Positions 1 through 5,101 of a DNA stretch of 5,832 nucleotides are shown piece after piece (the stretch's first letter is position 1; every line of letters starts with the position of its first letter). Under the pieces are notes generated by a model that had not been told where the DNA came from, did not search any database, and worked only from the letters and a program-made list of their open reading frames with translations. The translations under genes and the position numbers were made by a program. Source of the DNA: Paracoccaceae bacterium (GTDB lineage: Bacteria > Pseudomonadota > Alphaproteobacteria > Rhodobacterales > Rhodobacteraceae); the NCBI GenBank assembly GCA_016764835.1, contig JAESRD010000207.1, forward strand, positions 1 to 5,832, read 5' to 3'.

Positions 1-230
1 CTGGCGCGCGGATTGCGCTGTGCTCGATCGCCGCGCGCGCCCGGGTCGAAGCACTCGTCGGTCAGATCACCAAGATCGAGACCGCCATTGCGCCAAAATT
101 CCAAGAGCACTTTGTCGCCGCCAATGCGATCCCCCATGCGACCGACCCCTTCTCCGGGCTGCGCGCCAGCGTCCACCTGCCTGATGTGAGCTTTAACGCG
201 GGCAATCGGCGCGGGCGGCGGCGCAAATAG
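1..230 (+). CDS. ASKHA/DUF4445-domain corrinoid activation protein (RACo-like), C-terminal fragment
   Basis: This is the 3' end of a gene that begins before the window; full codons start at base 3 and it stops at TAG 228-230, giving 75 residues. The fragment starts GARIALCSIAARAR and continues through KIETAIAPKFQEHFVAA and NAIPHATDPF. I recognise this as the typical end of the DUF4445/ASKHA domain of RACo-like proteins: a small helical stretch, a 'xxFQEHFVxAxxIPH' signature and a short tail. Family members reductively reactivate the cobalt of corrinoid methyl-carrier proteins, using ATP and an N-terminal 2Fe-2S ferredoxin domain; that part is outside the window and is not verified. The tail is unusually basic (RRGRRRK before the stop). 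It converges on the monooxygenase gene with only 16 bp between stops. The family call rests on a short fragment and on memory of the signature. Confidence 0.72.
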   Translation, partial: GARIALCSIAARARVEALVGQITKIETAIAPKFQEHFVAANAIPHATDPFSGLRASVHLPDVSFNAGNRRGRRRK

Positions 231-242
231 CCTTTGCAAGGC
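230..242. terminator. Small hairpin between convergent genes, possible bidirectional terminator
   Basis: GCCTT-TGC-AAGGC (230-242) is a perfect 5-bp stem with a 3-nt loop, lying between the stop of the ASKHA gene and the stop of the monooxygenase gene. A second copy of CCTT follows at 245-248, so AAGG can pair either way. The position suits transcription ending from both sides, but the stem is short and there is no T-run on either strand, so it is not a convincing intrinsic terminator. Confidence 0.22.
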
Positions 243-246
243 GGCC

Positions 247-1524
247 TTAGACCCGCGCCCCTTCGGCAATCCGCCGTGGGGCCGCATTCAGCGTCTCCAT
301 GGCAAAGCCAGCTGCTGACTTATAGACGCCCATATACTCAGCCCGCTCCTCGGCTGAGATCACATCGTCAATGTCATCAAACACCCCGCCGCAGCGCTCA
401 TTAACCATATTGAGCAGGCCAAACGGCCCTGCCCCGCGGTTGCGCAATATCAGCGCCGATACCGGCCCACAAAGCTCTGCATCATAGGCCTGCAAAGCCG
501 CTGCATTAACGCCGTGTTTAAGAAAATGCGCCCCCAAGACCCGCGCATCAATTATCGCCTGACTGGCCCCGTTCGAGCCTGTCGGATACATTGCATGCGC
601 CGCATCGCCCATTAGTGCCACGCTGCCATCTTGCCATGTTGGCACCGGGTCCCGGTCAATCATCGGGTTCTCATACGCGGTATCAGCACCGCCTATCAGC
701 GCTGGCACATCAAGCCACTCATAGGTCCAGTCGGCAAAGTGATGCGCGAAGTCACTGAGCGCCACCTCGCGAAACCAGCCGATATTTTCGTGCTTGGACG
801 GGTCATCATAAGTGACTTCAGCAATCCAGTTGATCACCGCCAGCCCGGTTTGCGGGTCAACAGGTGAGATCGGGTAGATCACCATCCGGTGGCGATGCGT
901 GCCCAGCCCAACAAAGGACGAGCCAGTGCGCACAGGCTTGGCCAGCGTGGTGCCGCGCCACATAACCGCGCCGCCCCAGTGGATCGGCGGCTGTTCAGGG
1001 TGCATCTGGGCGCGAATGGCCGAATGGATGCCGTCAGCGCCGATCAGCACGGCGCCCTGCGCGCGCGATTGGCTGCCATCGGCATGCTCAATGAGCGCAG
1101 TCACGCCGCCAGCGTGGTTCTCATAGCCCGTCACCCGGCTGCCAAGCTGTAGCGCCTCCGCCCCGGCCCGCTGGCGAAACGCGTCAGCCAGTAACATATG
1201 AAACCCGCCGCGATGTACTGCGTATTGTGGCCAATTATAGCCCGCAAATATGCCGCGTTTCTCAGCATAAATCTCTTGGCCATTTTGCCCAAGCAGCGCC
1301 CATTCTTGAGCAGATACGCCAATCTTGTCGAGCGCCTCGGCACCAATGCCCATATCGAACAACTCACGCACTGCATTGGGCTGAATATTGATACCAACGC
1401 CAAGCGGACGCAGCGCTTTGACTGCCTCGAAAACGGTGCATTCCACACCGATTTCGTGCAATGTCAGCGCCAATGACAGACCGCCAATACCGCCGCCTGC
1501 AATAATAACTCTGTTATTTTTCAT
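247..1524 (-). CDS. FAD-dependent aromatic-ring monooxygenase (PhzS / salicylate hydroxylase-like)
   Basis: This 425-residue protein is a class A flavoprotein monooxygenase, which uses NAD(P)H and O2 to hydroxylate an aromatic or heteroaromatic substrate in the cytoplasm. Visible motifs in order: the FAD dinucleotide fold at residues 6-33 (IIAGGGIGGLSLAL with acidic Glu33 ending the second strand); HRGGFHMLL near 104-112; the DG motif GADGIHSAIR at 162-171, shared by FAD and NAD(P)H binding; and the GD motif GDAAHAMYPTGSNGASQA at 306-323, contacting the FAD ribose. The segments RPLGVGINIQP (39-49), WPQYAVHRG (98-106) and NPMIDRDPVP (286-295) resemble the phenazine monooxygenase PhzS more than classical salicylate hydroxylase, though no phenazine genes are seen, so the substrate is unknown. 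Length is normal to slightly long. ATG 1524-1522 sits directly before the nucleotide fold, with a weak AGGGGC ribosome site. It is the last of the three-gene operon, 59 bp after the hydrolase. Confidence 0.9.
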   Translation of the reverse strand: MKNNRVIIAGGGIGGLSLALTLHEIGVECTVFEAVKALRPLGVGINIQPNAVRELFDMGIGAEALDKIGVSAQEWALLGQNGQEIYAEKRGIFAGYNWPQYAVHRGGFHMLLADAFRQRAGAEALQLGSRVTGYENHAGGVTALIEHADGSQSRAQGAVLIGADGIHSAIRAQMHPEQPPIHWGGAVMWRGTTLAKPVRTGSSFVGLGTHRHRMVIYPISPVDPQTGLAVINWIAEVTYDDPSKHENIGWFREVALSDFAHHFADWTYEWLDVPALIGGADTAYENPMIDRDPVPTWQDGSVALMGDAAHAMYPTGSNGASQAIIDARVLGAHFLKHGVNAAALQAYDAELCGPVSALILRNRGAGPFGLLNMVNERCGGVFDDIDDVISAEERAEYMGVYKSAAGFAMETLNAAPRRIAEGARV

Positions 1525-1583
1525 AGCGTTGCGCCCCTGTTTATTGCGCTGAATGGGTCAGATTGCATGATCCGCGCCAACCA

Positions 1584-2258
1584 TTACTTTAGAAATGCCA
1601 CCACTGCGGCGGCCACGGCATCTGGCTGTTCAAGAATAGAAAAATGACCGGCATCTTCGATGATTTCCAAGCGCGCATCAGCGATCTGCGCCAGCATCTC
1701 TTGGTGCTGGCTAACCGGGCTCCACTGGTCTTGTCGGCCAACCGGCAGCAAGGTCGGACAGCCGATATCGGACAGTATTGCACTTGCATTTGGCCGGTTC
1801 ACCAGCGCGTTTATCTGACGCTCATGCAACTGCGGATCAGCCCGCAGCACCATCTGGGTGAGCTGCGCCATCAGCGCCGGATCTTTGCGGTAAACCATGC
1901 CCGGCAGCCAACGGTCCGCCAGCGCCTGCATGCCGTTAGCATAGGTAAAGCTGATGATCTCAGCGCGCTTTTCAGCCTCGCCGTCGCGCAGCGGATGCGC
2001 GCCAGTATCAAACAACCCGAGCTTGCGGATACGCGTGGGGCATAACCGGGCCATCTCCATGGCAATGCGCGCACCCATAGAATGGCCGAGCACTGCCAGT
2101 TCGCCGTCATGCTGGGCCAAAATATCAGCCGCCATCTCGGTCAGCGTCGCCTGCTTGAGCGCCATGCCGACATGGGTTTTCAGGCCAAGCCGATCTTGCA
2201 GCGGCTGCCACACAGTGGCGTCACATAACAGCCCCGGCACAAGAATAATCTTTGGCAT
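1584..2258 (-). CDS. Alpha/beta hydrolase
   Basis: This 224-residue serine hydrolase is compact for the alpha/beta fold. It opens with a strand and oxyanion-hole region (IILVPGLLCDATVW, residues 4-17), followed by the nucleophile elbow GHSMG at 58-62 with Ser60 as nucleophile. Asp177 in VGRQDQWSP and His205 in EDAGHFSILEQPD complete a probable catalytic triad, so it should be active. A short cap is likely between residues 85 and 160. There is no signal peptide, so it is probably cytoplasmic. The fold is shared by esterases, carbon-carbon bond hydrolases and enol-lactone hydrolases, and I cannot choose between them. It lies between the reductase (31 bp upstream) and the monooxygenase in one operon. 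The start ATG 2258-2256 has a strong AAAAGGAG ribosome site at 2266-2273. An enol-lactone or ester substrate fits the aromatic context but is inference. Confidence 0.88.
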   Translation of the reverse strand: MPKIILVPGLLCDATVWQPLQDRLGLKTHVGMALKQATLTEMAADILAQHDGELAVLGHSMGARIAMEMARLCPTRIRKLGLFDTGAHPLRDGEAEKRAEIISFTYANGMQALADRWLPGMVYRKDPALMAQLTQMVLRADPQLHERQINALVNRPNASAILSDIGCPTLLPVGRQDQWSPVSQHQEMLAQIADARLEIIEDAGHFSILEQPDAVAAAVVAFLK

Positions 2259-2264
2259 TTATTG

Positions 2265-2273
2265 CTCCTTTTG
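2265..2273 (-). promoter_or_regulatory. Ribosome binding site of the alpha/beta hydrolase
   Basis: On the minus strand AAAAGGAGC precedes ATG 2258-2256 by about 6 nt. It lies inside the 31-bp gap after the reductase stop and is the strongest Shine-Dalgarno match in the operon. This supports the chosen start and separate translation initiation within one mRNA. Confidence 0.65.
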
Positions 2274-2289
2274 GCCTCAAATTTAGCAG

Positions 2290-3282
2290 TCACGCGAATT
2301 CTTCGGTATCTATTTCGGTTTGCGTTTTAGCATTATAGCGCGGGCCAGATACGGTGCTGTTATTGATCAGCGCCTCAAGTTGCACCATAGCTTCGGTCGA
2401 GATATCCACCGCGCCGCCCCGGATATTTTCGGCCAAATGCGCCGCATTGGTTGTGCCCGGTATCGGCAAAATATGGTCCGATTTTGCGATCAGCCAAGCA
2501 ATTGCCAACTCCGCCATGCTACAGCCCTCGCTGGCTGCAACATCTGCAAACCCGCCCAAGAGCTGCAAGTTTTTGGAGTAATTATCGGCAGAGAAACGCG
2601 GCATTTGTCGGCGCAGGTCTTTGGCCTCCAACCCATCAGGGTCGCGCAATTTTCCTGTCAGAAAAGCCCGCGCCAAAGGGCTAAACGCAACCAGTGACGC
2701 GCCAATATCGCGGCACAGGTCGGCCACGGCAATCTCGGGGTTGCGGGTCCAGAGTGAATATTCGGTTTGCACGGCGGCAATCGGATGCTCGCCGTGGGCT
2801 TTGCGCAAAGTCTCGGCCGATACTTCCGACAAGCCAATGGCTCTGATCTTGCCCTCGGCCACCAGCTCGGCCAAGGCACCGACCGCCTCTTCAATCGGCG
2901 TCACCTTGTCCCACCGGTGCAGATAATACAGGTCAATCACATCTGTATTGAGCCGCTTGAGCGAACTCTCACAGGTCTTACGCAGCTTATCGGGCCGGTT
3001 GCTGATCTCGCGCGTCCCTTCAGCCGTTGGCCCCATGCCGCATTTGGAAGCCAGCGTGAACTTATCGCGGTGCGGTGCCAGATATTTGCCGATCAGACTT
3101 TCATTTTGGCCAAAGCCGTAAAGCGCGGCTGTGTCAAAATGCGTGATCCCCATATCAAGCGCATCGAGCAGCAGTTTACCCGCGGCCTCTGGCGCGGGCG
3201 GCGTGCCATAAGCATGGCTCAGGCTCATGCAACCCAGCCCCACAGCCGAGACTTCAAATGGACCGAGCTGACGTGTGCGCAT
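2290..3282 (-). CDS. Aldo/keto reductase (NADPH-dependent oxidoreductase)
   Basis: This is a complete 330-residue TIM-barrel aldo/keto reductase, which reduces an aldehyde or ketone with NADPH in the cytoplasm. The catalytic tetrad is readable: Asp50 and Tyr55 in HFDTAALYGFGQNE, Lys80 in LASKCG, and His122 in YYLHRWD. Other family marks are LGPFEVSAVGLGCMSL at the N-terminus, RAIGLSEVSAETL (147-159), VQTEYSLWTRNPE (171-183), FSPLARAFLTGKL (200-212) and the cofactor phosphate-binding segment IPGTTNAAHLAENI (274-287). The overall pattern resembles the AKR11/AKR13 group, in which the real substrate is often unknown. ATG 3282-3280 is preceded by AGGA about 7 nt upstream. It is the first gene of the operon with the hydrolase and monooxygenase, and lies 139 bp downstream of the LysR gene on the same strand. 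Confidence 0.92.
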   Translation of the reverse strand: MRTRQLGPFEVSAVGLGCMSLSHAYGTPPAPEAAGKLLLDALDMGITHFDTAALYGFGQNESLIGKYLAPHRDKFTLASKCGMGPTAEGTREISNRPDKLRKTCESSLKRLNTDVIDLYYLHRWDKVTPIEEAVGALAELVAEGKIRAIGLSEVSAETLRKAHGEHPIAAVQTEYSLWTRNPEIAVADLCRDIGASLVAFSPLARAFLTGKLRDPDGLEAKDLRRQMPRFSADNYSKNLQLLGGFADVAASEGCSMAELAIAWLIAKSDHILPIPGTTNAAHLAENIRGGAVDISTEAMVQLEALINNSTVSGPRYNAKTQTEIDTEEFA

Positions 3283-3421
3283 TGCTTTTTCCTATAATTC
3301 TGTTGAACGCATGTTCGATAACAGCCAATTGCCTTGGCCTATGGCGTGATCAAACCTCAGCCACCCAAACCCTGCCGACCCACAATGATCATGCTAGCCA
3401 AAAGCACAATAAGGTAACAAT
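3283..3421. promoter_or_regulatory. Gap between LysR gene and reductase operon, with candidate operator
   Basis: No gene is seen in these 139 bp. A GAAC-N4-GTTC inverted repeat (3305-3316) lies 23 bp upstream of the reductase start, and ATAGGA at 3290-3295 (read on the minus strand) serves as its ribosome site. The repeat is where a regulator of the reductase operon could bind. I see no good -35/-10 pair and no convincing hairpin with a T-run after the LysR stop, so read-through from LysR into the operon is possible. Confidence 0.3.
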
Positions 3422-4687
3422 TCAATCTTGGTGATTGCGATAACTTTTCGTAATGCCGCCAAAGGTGCCACGCCCGGCCTCGGCGCCATATTTGCGCAAA
3501 TAGCCGAGAAACCGGGCTTGCGTTGCCGTCGGTTGCCAATCGCTGCGCAAAGTTATGCCAATCGGGCGGGCACTGTCGCTCAGCTCAATATCAAGCGGCA
3601 CCATCAACCCTTGGCTCTGCTCTTCTTGTATTTGGTGGCGCGAAATAATCGTCAGATAATGGTCTTGGGCCATAAGCCCACGCAAAAACACCAAAGATGA
3701 TGAAACCGCCCGCACCGGCGTTGTCGGCATGTTATGTATCTGTAAAACATCATATAAATACGAGCCGGCCGGGGTGATCTTTGGCGGTGCAACCCAAGGG
3801 TAAAGCAGCGTTTCTTCAATCGTAACTTCGGCCTTTTTAGCCAATGGATGGTTCGGCCCGGCAACAATTGCCAATGGGTCCATGAACAGGGTTTCTTGGC
3901 TAATGTCAGGTGCAGGTGGCGGGTCGCGCAGAGCGCCAATCATAAAGTCGATCTCGCCGGTGCGCAGACGGCGCAGCAGCTCAGAATACGGGCCATCAAT
4001 GACCCTAACCTGCACGCTGTCGCTGCTCTTGATCATTGCATGCACCGCCTTGGGCAAAATATGCGTGCGCGCCAGTGGCAGGCTGCCGACAATGATCTCT
4101 GTCGTATCGCGGCCGCGAAATTCTGATATCTCGTTCAAGCCCTGCTGGATCTCTGAATGGGCCAGTTTAGTGTGTTTTATCAGCGCATTGCCTGCCGAGG
4201 TCGGCTCTATCCCGGTGGATATACGGCGAAACAGCTGAAGCCCTGACAGGTTTTCAAGGTTGCTGACCGAGCGGTGAACCGAAGGCTGCGAAAGTTTAAT
4301 ATCGCGGGCGGCCACGCTGTAGGATCCTGCCTCGCCCACCGCCACAAGTGCCCGCAGTTGCGCCGAAGTCACCAGCTCATCAAAGTTAGAAAACCCGCGC
4401 GGTTTTTGATCACTGCCAGTCCGGTGGCCAAGCCGCGCCCCATTGCGCAGCTGTTTGAGCGCGCGCTCAACCCGCAAGACAAACTGAGTGCCAATCTCAG
4501 TGGTATGAAAGCCGACGTTCTTGCGCATAAACAATGCGACCTGAAGGTCAGCTTCAAGCTTGGCAATCGCCTGCGTCACTGCGGGCTGTGACAGATGCGC
4601 CCGGCCCGCCGCGATTGATATCGAATGGCTGCGCGCCACTTCGAGAAAGACACGCAAGTGGCGGATATTTGGAAAATTCACGTCCAC
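3422..4687 (-). CDS. LysR-type transcriptional regulator with two tandem HTH domains
   Basis: This 421-residue regulator is about 110-120 residues longer than a usual LysR protein, and the extra length is a second DNA-binding domain. HTH 1 spans about residues 8-66 with recognition helix SQPAVTQAIAKLE (33-45). HTH 2 spans about 108-166 with SQPSVHRSVSNLE (133-145). The two align without gaps at an offset of exactly 100 residues, with 20 identities in 59 positions by my count. A linker (about 67-107) rich in basic residues joins them. The effector-binding domain follows at about 196-400, starting IIVGSLPLARTHILPKAV and including GEIDFMIGALRDPP. The start is GTG 4687-4685: an in-frame TGA lies four codons upstream and AAAAGGT lies about 6 nt before it. 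It is divergent from the small gene and tautomerase, which it probably controls in response to an aromatic acid or pathway intermediate (inference). Confidence 0.93.
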   Translation of the reverse strand: MDVNFPNIRHLRVFLEVARSHSISIAAGRAHLSQPAVTQAIAKLEADLQVALFMRKNVGFHTTEIGTQFVLRVERALKQLRNGARLGHRTGSDQKPRGFSNFDELVTSAQLRALVAVGEAGSYSVAARDIKLSQPSVHRSVSNLENLSGLQLFRRISTGIEPTSAGNALIKHTKLAHSEIQQGLNEISEFRGRDTTEIIVGSLPLARTHILPKAVHAMIKSSDSVQVRVIDGPYSELLRRLRTGEIDFMIGALRDPPPAPDISQETLFMDPLAIVAGPNHPLAKKAEVTIEETLLYPWVAPPKITPAGSYLYDVLQIHNMPTTPVRAVSSSLVFLRGLMAQDHYLTIISRHQIQEEQSQGLMVPLDIELSDSARPIGITLRSDWQPTATQARFLGYLRKYGAEAGRGTFGGITKSYRNHQD

Positions 4688-4693
4688 TCTGGC

Positions 4694-4700
4694 ACCTTTT
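4694..4700 (-). promoter_or_regulatory. Ribosome binding site deciding the GTG start of the LysR gene
   Basis: The minus strand reads AAAAGGT, then 6 nt, then GTG 4687-4685. The in-frame ATG at 4705-4703 is followed at once by TGA, so it cannot be the start. This makes GTG the first usable initiation codon and keeps HTH 1 intact from residue 8. Confidence 0.6.
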
Positions 4701-4704
4701 CACA

Positions 4705-4738
4705 TATGAATAAATTCACCCTATAGCATTTATTTATA
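4705..4738. promoter_or_regulatory. AT-rich inverted repeat, candidate LysR operator
   Basis: TATGAATAAAT (4705-4715) and ATTTATTTATA (4728-4738) form an inverted repeat with 10 of 11 arm positions matching and a 12-bp spacer. Arm centres are 23 bp apart, about two helical turns. It begins 18 bp upstream of the LysR GTG, in the divergent region, where LysR-family proteins usually bind to control themselves and the neighbouring operon. Binding is inferred from position and symmetry only. Confidence 0.5.
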
Positions 4739-4740
4739 CT
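4735..4740 (+). promoter_or_regulatory. Possible -10 element for the right-hand operon
   Basis: TATACT matches the sigma-70 -10 consensus at five of six positions and points toward the small gene and tautomerase. No good -35 lies at the standard 16-18 bp spacing; TTCACC at 4715-4720 would give only 14 bp. A weak -35 is common in activator-dependent promoters. The element overlaps the right arm of the inverted repeat. Confidence 0.3.
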
Positions 4741-4773
4741 TGGCGATGCCTTTGAAATGGCCGTAGCCACCGA

Positions 4774-4787
4774 AGTCTGTTCAGACT
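4774..4787. promoter_or_regulatory. Perfect 14-bp palindrome-like repeat, second candidate operator
   Basis: AGTCTG-TT-CAGACT has two perfect 6-bp arms around a 2-bp centre. It lies between the AT-rich repeat and the start of the right-hand operon, with its centre about 59 bp from the first repeat's centre. A 2-nt loop is too tight for a good RNA hairpin and no T-run follows, so a protein-binding site is likelier than a terminator. Confidence 0.4.
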
Positions 4788-4855
4788 GGCGTCAGTAGTT
4801 TTGCACAAATCTACCCAGGCCAACCCATAGGAAAACCGCACAATGTCCGACAGTA

Positions 4856-5101
4856 ATGCCACCCGAGACGGTTTACGACGGCCTTGCCCAGCACGGCGGG
4901 CGCTGTGACATGAGCGGCACAGAACAAAAGGGCCCTAGCGGCTGCGGGCAATGCACCGGCTGTGCAGGCGAAGCCCGCTCCAATGCCAGAGATTTGCAGG
5001 CCGCGGCGCAGGTCGCACCTGCAATTGAGGCTGGTATGCCAGAGCCTGACCTGTACAAATCGCCGGAAAGGTTGGCTACGAGGGGGCTCAAACATGTCTA
5101 A
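4856..5101 (+). CDS. Small Cys-containing hypothetical protein, start uncertain
   Basis: This open frame gives 81 residues from ATG 4856 or 63 from ATG 4910. I do not recognise the family. It has a CGQCTGC cluster at residues 30-36 (a possible metal or redox site), an Ala/Gln-rich helical-looking stretch (44-60) and an acidic/basic C-terminus ending RLATRGLKHV. No signal peptide or membrane segment is seen. Codon use looks coding throughout. Its stop TAA (5099-5101) overlaps the tautomerase start by 8 bp, suggesting translational coupling. The start is unclear: ATG 4856 lacks a ribosome site. ATG 4910 has GGCGGG about 9 nt upstream. ATG 4843, one frame over, has AGGA about 10 nt upstream but reaches TGA at 4906-4908 after 21 codons. 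A 1-nt skip near 4864 would join that ATG to this frame. It may be a real small gene or a frameshifted one. Confidence 0.5.
   Translation: MPPETVYDGLAQHGGRCDMSGTEQKGPSGCGQCTGCAGEARSNARDLQAAAQVAPAIEAGMPEPDLYKSPERLATRGLKHV
5081..5086 (+). promoter_or_regulatory. Ribosome binding site of the tautomerase
   Basis: AGGGGG lies 7 nt before ATG 5094-5096 and inside the end of the small upstream frame. It supports this ATG as the start rather than the internal Met codons at residues 8 and 10. Confidence 0.6.

Noticed and set aside
247..1524. Naming the monooxygenase PhzS or salicylate hydroxylase outright
   Set aside because: Family resemblance is clear but no phenazine or salicylate pathway genes are visible, so a substrate-specific name would be unsupported.
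1644..2045. A 133-codon open frame on the + strand
   Set aside because: It is antisense to the hydrolase with an intact Ser-Asp-His triad and is a typical shadow in high-GC DNA.
2767..3297. A 176-codon open frame on the + strand
   Set aside because: It lies antisense to the reductase, whose catalytic tetrad and full-length family match are clear; the + strand product has no recognisable motif.
3340..3421. Terminator after the LysR gene
   Set aside because: Only short dyads such as ATGATCAT are present, with no stable stem followed by a T-run on the minus strand.
3357..3539. A 60-codon open frame on the - strand after the LysR gene
   Set aside because: Most of it overlaps the LysR C-terminus in another frame, and nothing supports translation.
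3422..4687. Possibility that the long LysR gene is two genes or an assembly duplication
   Set aside because: The reading frame is continuous and the HTH copies are only about one third identical, so this is an old domain duplication or fusion rather than a recent repeat or artefact.
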